Source of the DNA: Fragilariopsis cylindrus CCMP1102
Taxonomy: Eukaryota; Bacillariophyta; Bacillariophyceae; Bacillariales; Bacillariaceae
DNA length: 64,000 nt
Assembly: GCA_900095095.1 (NCBI GenBank)
Contig: FMBT01000318.1
Span: 310,001 to 374,000, forward strand
Direction: 5' to 3'
Shown: positions 47,566 to 60,207 of the stretch, piece after piece
Position numbering within the stretch: position 1 is the first letter of the stretch
How the letters are laid out: the number at the start of each line of letters is the position of its first letter
Notes under the pieces: generated by a model
Told to the model about the DNA's origin: nothing
The model's database searches: none
Seen by the model: only the letters and a program-made list of their open reading frames with translations
Translations under genes and position numbers: made by a program

Positions 47566-48546
47566 ATGTCGTCAGAAGACAAGAACAAAAACGATCTCGA
47601 TAACGACTCTGACTCAAATCTAGTTTCGATTCGAGGAACAGATTGTTTCGTTCATCGTTGGGAAGCAAAAAATAATAATGATGAATCTAATAATAATCCG
47701 AAGGCGCTAATAGTGTTATATCATGGCTTTCTTGCACATGGTGGATATCCGACCGTACGATACGCTGCTGAATTCTTTGCTCAGGCTGGATATGCTGTAG
47801 TCGCAATCGATTTTCCTGGACATGGAAAATCAGGAGGAATGAGAGGTTATCTGGAAAGTGCAGATGATTTAATCGAGGATGGTATTGCTATGTGTCAATA
47901 TGCTCAATCGTTGTATATAAATGAAAATGAAAATGACAACGAAAACAAAAACAAAAACAAAATTCCTTTAGTTTTATGTGGTTCAAGTATGGGAGGAGCT
48001 ATTGCATTGTCAGTGGCTCGTAAACTAAGTCAAGCCAGTGTTGATGATGACTCTGTTATTCCCATGGTAATTATGATGGCACCTATGCTCAAACTTAATG
48101 TTTCGTCCATAGAACATACCGCCCTCCAATGTTTAGCCTTTGTGACACCAACGTTAAAATTAATTCCGAGTAGTTCCACAGATTCATCAAAACAATATCG
48201 AGATGAGAAAAAACGAAAAGAATGTGAAGAGGATGGACTTTTAGATTCTCCAGGGACGTCGAATAATATACGTGTCGCATCGGCCTTGACTTGCGTTGAT
48301 ATTACGTTGAATATATCAAAAGATTTTAATACCATATCCAACCCGTACCTGTTATTGATTGCCGATGAGGATATGGTTGTTAAAAATGAGGGTTCAGAAG
48401 AATTTCATACGAAGAATATTTCCCAAGACAAAACAAAGATTAATTATCCAGCTTTGCATGGTCTGCTATGTGAACCATCTCCGTTATTTGATACAATCAA
48501 GACAGATATTTTGAATTGGCTAGATAAGCGTATTTCATACAAATAA
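47566..48546 (+). CDS. Monoacylglycerol lipase-like alpha/beta hydrolase
   Basis: Serine hydrolase of the MGLL/lysophospholipase type. Single exon, 326 residues. Family marks: LYHGFLAHGGYPT (oxyanion HG), VAIDFPGHGKSGG, nucleophile elbow GSSMGGA with Ser141, catalytic Asp in LLIADEDMVV, and His in ALHGLL. A charged Asn/Lys/Glu insert (residues 125-133) sits before the elbow, and a cap region lies between. There is no targeting signal, so probably cytosolic or lipid-droplet. A purine/AAT microsatellite follows the stop. Confidence 0.85.
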   Translation: MSSEDKNKNDLDNDSDSNLVSIRGTDCFVHRWEAKNNNDESNNNPKALIVLYHGFLAHGGYPTVRYAAEFFAQAGYAVVAIDFPGHGKSGGMRGYLESADDLIEDGIAMCQYAQSLYINENENDNENKNKNKIPLVLCGSSMGGAIALSVARKLSQASVDDDSVIPMVIMMAPMLKLNVSSIEHTALQCLAFVTPTLKLIPSSSTDSSKQYRDEKKRKECEEDGLLDSPGTSNNIRVASALTCVDITLNISKDFNTISNPYLLLIADEDMVVKNEGSEEFHTKNISQDKTKINYPALHGLLCEPSPLFDTIKTDILNWLDKRISYK

Positions 48547-49966
48547 TAGTGATAGTAATAGTGATAATAATAATAATAATAATAATAGTAATAGTAATAA
48601 TAGTAAGAAGAAGACGAAGAAGAAGAAGAAGAAGAAGATGATGAACGAATGAATGAAACCATAATCCAACATACAATCTTTTCGTAAATCTTGTTACGAA
48701 TATCAATATATATATAATATGTATATGATGTACATAGTCCTAGTATACGAACACACCGAGCTTCTCATATGTTAATATCTTAATCAATCATTTATGATAA
48801 CAGTGACAGTAGAATTATTGTATATAACCTATAAAACTTTATCTAATAGCTCCAGCGCAAACTCTAACCAACAAACCTTTAAAAGATTAGAAAGCCGTCA
48901 ATCAGCCAAGGAACCCAATACAGTATGAATAGCTAGATATTAACGATTAGAAACACTCAAATCCCAACATGACATCCAATGAAATGTCTACTAAGGCTGC
49001 CCCCAAAAAGAAATAAGCATCTATATTTCAAAATAGAAGGAAGTTAAACATCTTTGTTAGAACATAGCTACCAACAACACAGTTGACATTGGATCCCCTT
49101 ATCATCATCATAGTAGACTCTGAAGTTTATATATATATAAATATATATATTGATGCACAGCTCTGCTCTATGAGTCGATGCCTTCAAGTGATACTACTTT
49201 CCATGCCAGTCAGTTGTTGCTGACTGCTCTTCTTGATTGTTTATCTTATCGAAGAGTAGTTGATTTATACATACTGTACTTTTGAGGTACATTGTGTATT
49301 GTAGCAAGAAGAATATACTATGCTGTTTTCTTATGATACATACCAGTAGTACCTAATGAGTCAAAAAAATAGGGCTTGCATCCTCGAGACACCTAACGGT
49401 TCTACGCTCTAAATAGAGTAATATAGCGCGCACTTCGGAGAAGACGATCGGCAGTGCCTTGTTATTGTGTCGTCAATTTTTAGCATTTGTATGAGTATGG
49501 GTAGTTAGGTACCGTTATGTGTAAGTAGAGTCAAATAATGAGTTTGATGGATTGGAGAGCAATAGCCAAGCTAGTAGCTAAGGTACGCACAATGCAATAC
49601 TTTTCAATACAGACAGAGAGAGAAAGAGAGTTCTTCATCGATCTGAACAAGAAAGGATTACGCTTAAGAGACTGGTGCACAATATCGTATACAACGAAGA
49701 GCACGCACCTCTTCGGATATTTCGAATCGAATCAAATCAAATCAAATCAAATCAAATCCGTCGTTTAAAAAGTTAGCGAAACGAAACGTAACGTCGTGTG
49801 TGTGGTGTGTGTGTGTGTGTGGTTGGTTGCATACATACAGAAGTAGTAGGTTGGTTGCCTTAGAGATATTATCATACTGTAGTACAGTAGTTGTTGTCCA
49901 CTGATAAACGAATTTTCCCTTCAAGACGTACGTAACTACGTATACAGTTCGTAACTACATATAAAA
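48547..49966. other. Intergenic with (AAT)n, (GAA)n, AATCA and GT repeats
   Basis: About 1.4 kb. (AAT)n and (GAA)n tracts at 48560-48640; AAATC pentamers at 49731-49758; a GT tract at 49797-49820; a TACTGTAGTACAGTA near-palindrome at 49875-49889. The 76-codon frame at 49538 is not supported. Confidence 0.5.
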
Positions 49967-51304
49967 ATGGATCCTCCAGCAGCAGTTCCAGGACAAGGTA
50001 ACAATAATACTAGTACATCATGGGATAATCATTATAACAGACGTGGACAAAATCGAGAACAATTTGATTATGTTAACTCTTCTTCCTTCTCCGGCGAACA
50101 GCAGCAACATCAAGAACAGCAGCAGGAACAAGAACAGGAACAGTATTCTCAACAAAGACCTCGACGAACTCATGGTGCCGATTCGCGTAAAAACAGTAAC
50201 AACAGCAACAAAAAGTATGACTCCTCATCATCGTCAGCGTTGCCATTATCGTCACCATCACGTCAAAAAGATAATAATGATGATATGTTTTGTATTGGAG
50301 GATCATCTCCATCGAGGACGGGTACTGGAGGGTCTATCAATGTTAGTTACAGTGATGTCGGTACTTCGAAAGAATTAGAGGAAAGAACAGATACATTTCG
50401 TTATTTTGATCTTCCTACGTATAATGCCGTCGTTCATGACGATAGTGTATTATATACTACTAGTACTGGTACTAGTAGGAGTGATACTGGTGTTGGTACT
50501 GGTAGGAGTACTAGGAGTGATATTGGTGTTGATACTAGTACTTGGAGTGATGCTCTTTATCGGAAACAACAGGATCGGGGACAACAACGTCGACGTGTTG
50601 CTCCTCAGGATTTTTCGAGGAGTAGTCAAATACAAATACTAGAAGAAGAAGAATTTTCACCAGTTGGGGTTGGGGCTAATACTGCTGGATATTCTCTTCG
50701 GTCTTCTTCGAATTCGAAATCAAAATCACAGCTGCCATTATCTACGATTAATCAACGTACTGGATTTGCAGAACAACAACAACGCAATAATCACTACTAT
50801 AATTATGCAAAAGATAATTTAATTATGTTTGGTGGACGAGGGGTAGATGATTCACCAACTGTCAGTACGGGTCTTAGTCAAGAAGAACTTTTACATCGTA
50901 AAAGACGAGAAGATACATGGCAGAAGAGGAAACAAAAACAAACAAAACGAAAGAATAAAAATAGGATACTGAATTTACCCTCTGTCCTACTTCATTCATC
51001 ATCGTCGTCATCAAACAATAACAACGGTCACCATCAACAGAATCAGAATCAGATGCATCAACATCATTATCAGCAACATCAACTGCCACATCAACCGTCA
51101 ACTTATTACAAGAACATGGCGACAGTTGTCTCTCTCGGGGGCAGTAGTACTGGGAGCAATAGCCCAAGAAAGAGAATGGTGATAAAAGGAAAAGGGGAGT
51201 ATAATGGTGATGAAGCCAGTACAAATAGTAACAATAGTCGAGGTAAAGGGGTTAGAGGACCTATGGTAAGTTTTCATCTAATGGAATGTGAGAATCAATC
51301 GTTG

Positions 51305-51339
<35 letters not shown>

Positions 51340-54300
51340 CAATCCATCTCACTCACTGTCTTTCACGCTTATATCCTTGTAATGTAATTTGTTGTATTTG
51401 TAAATATACACGTATTATAATGAATTTAAATGGAATGGAATATATTGGTAAACTTCGAAACAGGTTCGACGTCAAAGGGATAACGCATCGTTAGGGAGAC
51501 GATGGAGTGCTACGAAAGGTATCGACAAACAAATGGATCCACCAATAGCCAGCAATATGCCGGCAGCATTTGTAGAAGATATTAGCGATCATAATAGTAG
51601 AAGATGTATGGGAAATAGTCGTGGATCAAAAATCATGCAGAATGATAAAAACTTTATTCAAACAACTACAAAAAATAATTCTACATTTCAATATCTTCAG
51701 TCTGGTAACGTACCGTTTGACTCGGATCCAAATTCCAATTACCAACAAGGACAGCATACTACCTGTCAGGATGTACTTACCTCATCGACTAAGTTGAATG
51801 ACGATTTTGATCGATTCATGGAAGATCCGAACATGGCATCGGCGAATGCGAAAAGGGGGATGTCGTTTGATCCAAAACATGATAACACTGCTTATGATTA
51901 TCTTTCGATACCAGGAATCGCGGGGTATTCCTCATCACTCTCGGATGTATCGACGCCTACCGGTGATACTGCTAGAAGCAAACGACCCACATACGCTGAT
52001 TTCACACCTGAATCTGATTATTTGTCACGAAAATTGGTACTATTGAAACAACAGAACAAAGCATCGCCCACATCGGTTATGGATGTACATGATAGCAGCA
52101 GTATGGTTGGTGTGCGATGGAATGAAACCCTCACACAACAAGAATATATTTTAACTCCTCAATCAACAAAGCTCCGTCCTGATTGCGACACCGTTCAAGT
52201 AGAAACTCCACTCGGTAAACCGAAATCTATTCTTCGAAGTCGCTTCAAGTCTCAAAATAAACCAATGGAACTTGACTCATCAAATGAGTGTCCATCAGAT
52301 GAATTTGCCAGGAAACAAATGAAGAAAGTGTTGTTGAAAGAAGAAGATACAAATCCTATTGAGATTACGGATGAGGGTTTCAATACTCAAACTTGGACAG
52401 GTTTCGGCGATGGATTTCAAAAGGGAAATAGCTTGAAAAACATGCCCGAACATAATGTTCATAGTGACGATATATTCGATCCAAACTTTCCGGTAGACGA
52501 TCAGGAAGCGGGGAAATTTCCAGAATCATACGTTCATTTTATTGAAGCTGTTGCGTCTGTGGTGATTCAAACTAAAATACGCCAAAAACTTGCTAAGAAC
52601 AAACTTCGAAAGTTGCAGAACGAGTGTCTTCGGGATCAGAACATGCCTGTTTCCACCCAGAATAATATGACACCTATGGTTCGTCGGTCCTATGCCCTTG
52701 CACAGAGAATGCGTAGTGAAAACAAAGCGAATATAGAAACAAGGAAAGACGTTGCATCTGACTTCTTTGCTCTCGCTGCTATTCAAATCCAAGCCGCCTT
52801 CCGTGGTTGGTGGGTTCGGGATTGCCTTGGAGTTGACAACTATTGTGCAACCATGATCCAGAAGATATATCTAGGATATCATTGTAGGAACCAATTTACT
52901 ATAAATCTTTATCGCGTCATTGTGGTGCAGTCAATTTGTAGACGATGGTTGGCAATGGATGATGCTGTGACGAGAATATATTGCATCGTAAGAATCCAGG
53001 CGTTTGCGAGAGGGTCACTAGTGCGCAATAGAATGAAGTTCCGTGCATTAGAGAACAATGTTTATGACGCAGCAGCGATAATGATACAAACTCAGTGGAG
53101 GAGCTTTTGGTGTGAGATGAACTTCTTGCGTGCCTATGAAGATATTCTTGTCGTGCAGAGCATTGTACGTGGATGGATAACAAGAAGACTTATTCGTTCT
53201 TGGCTGAAAGCAAATAGAATACAGACATCGCGACGTCTACAAGGCAAGCTTTCAAAACCTGGAAACGATCTGCCTCCAGTATACAGCAATCACATCGAGT
53301 ACATGAGAAATACACTGACCCCGAGGACTGAAGAAGAACAAGTTACATCTCCTATAATCTCTTTAGATGAGAATAAACGCAACTCCGGCATTAGTAACAA
53401 AGAGATCCGCCAGCTGGTTCCAGCTCATGATGCACAATGTGCAGCTGGTTTCGAGAACGATAAAACCCTTGAATCAGAAAGACGCGCTGATATCGAAAGA
53501 CGTCGAAAAGACAAGGAATTCGAGGTTAAGGCCAAGCAAGAAGAGGAACAAAGGCGCCAAGAAATACAAGCATCCGAGATTGCAGAAATTGAATTCAGAC
53601 GTAAGCGGATGGCGTTGAAGGCTGAAGCACGTAAGAGAGAAGAGTGCAAACAAATCAAACCGTCGTCTGAATTAACGAGTGTATTAGAAGAAGAGTCATT
53701 TCCTCATGACGAAGAGAAAAAGGTCAATGGAGATATTCTTGTGAAAGATGTCAATACTAAGCCTATACGAGCACAACTGAATGGCGTTGCAATTAGTGAG
53801 GAAGTGTGTGCTAATTCCGAAAGAGTATCTCAAAAGTTAGTGGTGAGTGATACTAAGATTCCCAAGAATTCGATTCGAAAACATCCCGCTTTTTCTAGAA
53901 AAGGAGGATCTTTAGTTGCTAGCCGTATGCGGCAACTGCTAGTATCCAATGGGAGTGCAGCCTTAACAAATGAGTCTCCTTCCACAGTGATTGATGGTGA
54001 GGAGTCTGTGGAAGATACTAACGTCAGTATGAATGAAAACGAAGAGAAGATGACTTCCAGTATATCAATCTTAGAAACGGATAGTACACGAAGTGACGAC
54101 GATGAGCCACGTGAAATACAGAAGACTACAGTCCCAGACAGCCCAAATCTGAACATAGCCAACGAAGAAGTAAAGGATGAGATTCCTAAACGGTCAAGTA
54201 GAACCAGCGCAACTTACTATCAAGATTACATGCGATCTCAACGTAGTGAATCTGAGCAGAAACGTATTGATGACATGCATGTAATCTTCGGACAGGCTGG

Positions 54301-54370
54301 GCTTGTATCTAGAGTCAAGTGCTCAAGTCGAGCTAATGTGGAAATTGAAGACAGAGCGAATCTAGATTAA
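49967..54370 (+). CDS. Large IQ-motif (calmodulin-binding) protein, 1,401 aa
   Basis: Exon 1 49967-51265, intron 51266-51463 (GTAAGT...ACAG, with a TA microsatellite), exon 2 51464-54370; total 1,402 codons including stop. Exon 1 is Ser/Gln/Asn-rich and disordered. Exon 2 carries at least five IQ-like helices at residues about 870-1015: IQIQAAFRGWWVRD, TMIQKIYLGYHCRNQ, VVQSICRRWLAM, VRIQAFARGSLVRNRM and VVQSIVRGWITRRLI. They are followed by a Glu/Arg/Lys-rich helix (RRADIERRRKDKEFEVKAKQ) and an acidic tail. IQ motifs bind calmodulin or myosin light chains, so a cytoskeletal or ciliary/centrosomal-type scaffold is likely. There is no motor domain. Diatoms have many such proteins of unknown role. 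Confidence 0.8.
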
Positions 54371-54438
54371 TATGATACGTCTAACCTACAATTTATATCA
54401 AGTTATTGTTATCACTCTTTCCTATTCTATATAAACTT

Positions 54439-56130
54439 TTATCCTAACGTTTTTGCATATGCTAGAACATCCTCGATTTGCTTTAGGACCGAAGCCTTTG
54501 CAGTTCCACCAATCGAATTCTTCCTTTCTACGCTAACCTCATAATCCCATACCTTAGCAACATCGGCTTCAAAACGAGAATCGATTGCCTGTAGCTCCTC
54601 TAGACTCAGAGTATCGATACTCACCTTCTTCTCTTCCGATAATCTTACACAAGCACCACTGAATTATTTTAATTTGAAACATATTATAGATAATCACATA
54701 AAGAATGTTAGTTAGTTAGTTAGTTAAGTCCCGGCAGTATGGTGCATATCTTTTAAATACAGTAAAATTAAAACGTACCTGATGTGATGAGTTTCACGGA
54801 ATGGTACACCTTTGCGGACCAAGTAATCGGCCAAATCTGTGGCAAGCATTTCTGGACTCAATGCCTTCATTAGCATTTCAGGGTTTGGTTTCATAGTAAC
54901 AATAACTCCGGTAGCAATCGCCAGGCAATCTTTGACGCTATCCATAGCTCCAAATAAAAGAATCTTATCTTCTTGTAAATCTTTGTTGTAAGCACGAGGA
55001 AGACCCTTAAGAGTAGCCGTGAATCCAACAGCCTTTCCGAGAGCGATTCCAGCCTTGCCACGTAAAATTTCCAATGCATCCGGATTTTTCTTTTGTGGCA
55101 TAAGAGAAGATCCAGTAGCATACGCATCATCGATGTCAATGCACTTCAACAAGTTATTAATAATAACATCCTCTGCGAATTGACTGATGTGGGTGAGCAT
55201 TAAGGCGTGCCACATCAAGAATTCTACAACAAAATCACGATCACAAACCGAATCTAACGAGTTAGGTGTGACGCCCTCAAAACCAAGTTCCTCCGCAAGA
55301 AACTCTCTATCTACTCCAAATGCATTTCCAGCTAGTGCACCAGAACCAAGAGGACACTGATTAGCTCTGGGAATCATTTCCTGTAAACGTTGAGCATCTC
55401 TCACCAGTGGAGTGATGTGGCTCATAAGCCAGTGAGAAAACCGAATGGGCTGTGCTGGTTGCAAGTGAGTATATCCCGCCATAAGAATATCGATGTGTTC
55501 CTTTGAGTAATTAGCAGCAGCAGTTAGTAGTAGAGCCATGTCCTTCAAAACATCTCTTTCTGCCTCGACTGTCCATAAACGAGCATCGGTTGCAACCTGA
55601 TCATTACGAGATCGACCCGTATGTAATTTACCACCAGTAGGACCAATGATCTCTGTAAGGCGTCGTTCATTGGCAGTATGGATATCTTCATCACCTTTCT
55701 TGATGATAAATTTTCCTTCTTTCCATTCTTCTGCAACTTTACCTAAACCGTCAACCAGTAATTTCACTTCATCGTCAGTAATAATCCCTACCTTCCCAAT
55801 TGCTTTAGCGTATGCGACAGATCCACGAATATCCTGACTCCACATTCGTTTATCAAAAGAGATACTTTCATTAAATTTTTCCATGATAGGATCAGTCCCT
55901 CCCTTGAACCTTCCTCCTGCACCAAATAACCCTCCACGGGCTCCGGTTACTATTCATTTTTATTTTTTGATTATGTTAAGAATTCGACGACAACGACAAA
56001 AAGTAATCAAACGACATCATATATAAATATTATGAGAAAAAAAGATCGAGATATAATATATTGCACGTCCAAAAAAATATCCAGGAGTAGGGAGGTAGAC
56101 ATACTTACCTTCTTCATTAGTTGACGACAT
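54439..56130 (-). CDS. ASL: Argininosuccinate lyase
   Basis: Splits argininosuccinate into arginine and fumarate, the last step of arginine synthesis and part of the diatom urea cycle. Exons 56130-56109 (MSSTNEE), 55949-54779 and 54658-54439; 1,413 nt, 470 residues, the usual length. Motifs: GGRF, KLHTGRSRNDQVATD, AGYTHLQPAQPIRFSHW, LGSGALAGNAFG, the fumarase/ASL signature GSSLMPQKKNPDALE and the C-terminal THHISGACV split by intron 2 (GTACGT...TTCAG). The first intron separates a 22-nt first exon. No presequence is seen, so it may be cytosolic. All catalytic residues are present. Confidence 0.95.
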
Positions 56131-56499
56131 TATTTACAGATATTGTTTTCCTTATTACTGGATATATTATGGCAACAGAAAAGTATGGCAACGTAATTTG
56201 TGAATTAATGACATCCTTTTTCTTTTTCGTCATTCATCGTCGTTAACTGCATGAATACACTAAGTTACTTGTCCTTGCATGTAGCATCTCCGACCAAAAG
56301 TCCGGAATATTCGAAATAGATTTTCAACTCGCGATTAAAATCTGAAGACGTACAGCGTACGTACTGGAGGGACTGAATCGAATCTGTGAATCAATGATCG
56401 AATCATCGATCTGCGCATGATGTTTCTTGAAAGAGAGAGCAATAAGATAAAATCAGAAAAAAAAAGCCAATAGAAAGCAAAAATTGGAACATCGAATTG
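56131..56499. other. Divergent intergenic region
   Basis: About 370 bp between argininosuccinate lyase and the carrier gene; probable shared promoter region. Nothing else seen. Confidence 0.45.
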
Positions 56500-57888
56500 A
56501 TGAATCGATATATTCATTCTTCATTTTCATTTATAATCATGGTGAACGACACCTGCTTGAGCTGGAAAAGGTGTGAGCTACGAAGGGTCCTTTTTGTTTC
56601 TGTATCGTTCATACTACTTTTTGAACAACAAGAATCGCTGGTTTCATGTTTTGCTAGTGCTCGATATCGGCGTTGTAATAATGATGCTGATCGTACAACC
56701 AGAAGATATTCATTTCCTAGCAGGCCCAGCAATGGTAGTATATATACTTCTAATATGCAATCATCGATCATGAAATCTCGCAACTATAATGATAGCGAAA
56801 ATGTCGAGACAAAAGAATTACAAAGCATACCGGTACAAATAAAAAACAACAACAACAACAACAACAATATATTATCAATAACGCTGGTGGTTCTTCCTAT
56901 GCTATTCTTATTATTGCTTCCAGAAGATGCTTCGGCTATGGCGGGTATGACATTGGATGACAATCCACTTCATTTTGTTCATCTTGATATTCCGCATTTA
57001 ACACTTACTGGTAACGCAGATCCACGATTTTTCCTTGCAGGTAGTCTTTGTGCAGCTTTCTCTCATGGAATAACAACACCTATTGACGTTGTTAAAACAA
57101 AAATTCAATCAGATCCACAGAAATTTAATGGACTTGGAGTTGTTGAGGCATCGCAGACTATTGTAGAAGATGATGGAGTTGGGATTCTCACCAAGGGGTT
57201 GGCACCTACAGTCGTCGGATATGGATTGGAAGGTGCCGCGAAGTTTGGTCTATATGAAAGCTTAAAACCTGAAGTCGCAAATTTATTGAATCTAGACACT
57301 CCTACTATCCCATTCATAATTGCTAGCGTTGTCGCAGGAGGCGTTGCATCCATCATACTTTGTCCATTGGAAAGAACAAGGATCCGGTTGTTAACAGATC
57401 CAGATTTTTCAAAATATAATCTCTTGACAGGAATTCCTAGATTAGTGGAAGAGTCGGGGGTAGTTGGTTTATTTTATGGATTACCTGCAATGTTATCCAA
57501 GCAATGTCCTTATACGCTTGGAAAGCAGGTTACGTATGATGTATTTTGTCGTATGTTATATTCTTTCGTGAATGATCCAAACATAGCATCGACTAAAATA
57601 GAGGTATCATTTGTTGCTGCATGTTGTGCTTCTGTAGTTGCTTGTGTCTTATCACATCCTGGAGATGTTATTTTGACGGAAACATACAAAGGGAAAAATA
57701 ATCCATCCACATCTCCGAGTTTCTCGCAAACCGTGCGAACAATCTACAACGATCGTCAAGGTATAAAAGGTTTCTATTCGGCTTTACCTGCCCGATTGAT
57801 CCAAGTGGGAGGGATTATCGTTTCTCAACTATTACTCTATGACTTTATCAAACAAAGTCTTGGACTTCCAGCAACTGGGTCTTCGTGA
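56500..57888 (+). CDS. Mitochondrial-carrier family protein, phosphate-carrier-like, with plastid-type leader
   Basis: Six-helix carrier with three repeats: PIDVVKTKIQSDP, PLERTRIRLL and PGDVILTETYK, each after a helix ending in the family Px(D/E) motif. AAFSHGITTPIDVVKTKIQ and KGLAPTVVGYGLEGAAKFGLYE are very like the mitochondrial phosphate carrier. Unlike that protein it has about 150 extra N-terminal residues: a hydrophobic signal (FVSVSFILLFEQ) ending in CFASA, a Ser/Arg-rich transit-like part, an Asn run, then a second hydrophobic segment ending in ASAMAG. I infer a plastid-envelope phosphate (or related anion) carrier. Start at the ATG at 56500; 56539 is an alternative. Confidence 0.75.
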   Translation: MNRYIHSSFSFIIMVNDTCLSWKRCELRRVLFVSVSFILLFEQQESLVSCFASARYRRCNNDADRTTRRYSFPSRPSNGSIYTSNMQSSIMKSRNYNDSENVETKELQSIPVQIKNNNNNNNNILSITLVVLPMLFLLLLPEDASAMAGMTLDDNPLHFVHLDIPHLTLTGNADPRFFLAGSLCAAFSHGITTPIDVVKTKIQSDPQKFNGLGVVEASQTIVEDDGVGILTKGLAPTVVGYGLEGAAKFGLYESLKPEVANLLNLDTPTIPFIIASVVAGGVASIILCPLERTRIRLLTDPDFSKYNLLTGIPRLVEESGVVGLFYGLPAMLSKQCPYTLGKQVTYDVFCRMLYSFVNDPNIASTKIEVSFVAACCASVVACVLSHPGDVILTETYKGKNNPSTSPSFSQTVRTIYNDRQGIKGFYSALPARLIQVGGIIVSQLLLYDFIKQSLGLPATGSS

Positions 57889-58168
57889 TAGATATGCCGT
57901 GACGCCTAGCTATAAGTGTATTTCGTATTACAAGAATATAATACGTACACGCACAAACATAAACACATGTATTACAGACACGCACAAATACATACACAAA
58001 TATTATAGGTATTCACAGTACTATACTGATCTGAAAATCAAAATTCTTTCGATCTTAAATGGGTTATATAATAAACCGTACATTGTACAATTACTGTATG
58101 TGTGGGCATCGATTTGATTGACCAGGCTTCCAACTGAGGTTGAATGACTGTTTTTAAAAACAGATGTT

Positions 58169-58708
58169 TCAATTTTTTCCCTCCGTGCTCCTTACAATTT
58201 CATTCTGAAATCGAAGTTCGTCCATGGTACCAACTCGTAGTCCGGAATCGTCTTTAATGAAAGAATATCCAATAACATTCAAACCAAAACTAGTTATAAG
58301 GAATGCATATGCCAAATACTGTACGGTTTTAGTTACAGTTGTCATCACAGCTCGAGGAAAGTTAAGACGTTGAGTTCTTTTTCTTGTTGCCTCTGCTTCA
58401 GCTTGGTAATATTCTACGGCCTGATCGACTTTGTCTTCTTTCTTCGCATCATCACTTTCGTCGTCAGGATTGATTTGAGCCAGAAGAATTTTTTCATTCG
58501 AATTTTTCTCGGTAAAAAACCCTACATGATAATGGCGATGACGTTGGCTGTTTGATTTCCATTGAACCACGTAAGAGTACACTACCGGGCAAGATAATAA
58601 TATTATTAATAAAACCAAATGTAATAATTTCGTTGTCACTTGTCGTTGTCGCGGTACCGATTTTTTATCAATGCTGTTCGTCATGTCGTCGTTATTCTTA
58701 TGTTCCAC
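58169..58708 (-). CDS. Small two-helix membrane protein, unknown function
   Basis: Single exon, 179 residues. A basic N-terminus leads into a hydrophobic helix (LLHLVLLIILLSCPVVYSY), perhaps a signal peptide cut after YSY. A charged coiled segment (KVDQAVEYYQAEAEATRKRTQRL) is followed by a second helix (VQYLAYAFLITSFGLNVIGYSF) and the amphipathic tail SGLRVGTMDELRFQNEIVR. The layout looks like a plastid or ER membrane protein. No family recognised. Ends 280 bp from the carrier gene's stop. Confidence 0.55.
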   Translation of the reverse strand: MEHKNNDDMTNSIDKKSVPRQRQVTTKLLHLVLLIILLSCPVVYSYVVQWKSNSQRHRHYHVGFFTEKNSNEKILLAQINPDDESDDAKKEDKVDQAVEYYQAEAEATRKRTQRLNFPRAVMTTVTKTVQYLAYAFLITSFGLNVIGYSFIKDDSGLRVGTMDELRFQNEIVRSTEGKN

Positions 58709-59042
58709 CTTCTTAGATTAATACGGTACCAACTCACTTTTGCTGTCTCCTGTAACGTCACTGGTGTATTGTTTCCTCGCAGAAGAATAATATTGTGACT
58801 GTTGATTAATGTTTATTGTAGACAGAAAACTGAAAAAACGCGAGAATAATAAACACGATACAATCATTGTACAGAGCTGGCATCAATGTTCATCATCATA
58901 CGTGGATATATTTTTCGCGCAAAAAAACAGAAAGTATTTGTTTTGATAATTGATTGATTTTTGACCCATCATTTATTTTGTTCATTAAAAGCAATTACAA
59001 TTCAAGTTATACCATTACTACCGACCGGGTGTATTGTGAAGG
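58709..59042. other. Divergent intergenic region
   Basis: About 330 bp between the small membrane protein and the glycosyltransferase; nothing recognised. Confidence 0.45.
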
Positions 59043-60175
59043 ATGTCTCATCCGAATGTGAATAATACTGCTACGACTACCTGTATAGAGGTTGACGTTA
59101 TTATTCCGGTATATAATGCAGCCACAACTGTCAGGGATGCTACACTATCGGCACTACGACAAGAAATTCCGGTCGGCGACTCACAATCAAAACTTTTGAG
59201 ACAATTTCTTGATCAATATTCTATATCGATCACAGTGTGTTGTTATGAAGATGCTTCCAACGATGAAAGTCTGAAAATCCTTCGAGATATCGAAACATCT
59301 GATAAATCCGAACAAGCCGAATCATCAACAATAACAAACACAAATATAAAATCGACGACGACGACGACGAGAGTGATTCCATCACGGCTTCTAGTACAGT
59401 CAAGCAGTAATGACATACCAAAGGGAGCGGGATACGCACGTAATCGAGCAATCGAATTAAATAATCCACCTATCTGTAATAACGAAGAACTATCAGAAAA
59501 ACCAATAGAAAAAAGTAGTGATGGTTCTGAAAACAATAAAAGTATCATCAAGTTTATTTGTCTATTGGATTCTGACGATGTGATGCACAAGTACCGTGTT
59601 ATTGAACAAACCCTATACATGATATATAATATCGACGAAGATAAACGGAATCGGACCATATTAGGGTCTACATTTGATCGCGATCCTCCTGATTCGACTT
59701 GGCATTACAGTAATTGGGCTAACAATCTAACAGATGAACGACTCATGCTCGAAAGATATAGAGAAATCACCATCCTACAACCAACTTGGTTTTTTTCACT
59801 GTCTATATGGTCAATGGTGGGAGGATACATCGAATCACCACAAAATGAAACAGATTTAAATAAGTTCAAATCGTCTTTGGCAATATTGCAAAGACCGTGT
59901 ATTGTGCATCCAAAGTACGACACGATATCATCTTTACGATTGGCAGAAGATCTACGATTCTTTCATTCTCATCTACAGTCCAATGGATTCCTACGTGTTC
60001 ATCGGAAGTCTATTGCTACTTGTACAGACAGAAAGACAAAATTACCGCTTGTAACCTATCGCCACTTCAATAACGACCAGTCTCAAAGTTATAGAACTAG
60101 TCGAAAGCTCTTATTGCAGCTACGAGCTTTGGCATTTCAACAAAGTATCCTTCGGAAAGATCCGCTCTGGAACAT

Positions 60176-60207
<32 letters not shown>

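Noticed and set aside
48444-48706. Minus-strand frames rich in Ser and Tyr after the lipase gene
   Set aside because: Pure translation of the AAT/GAA microsatellites.
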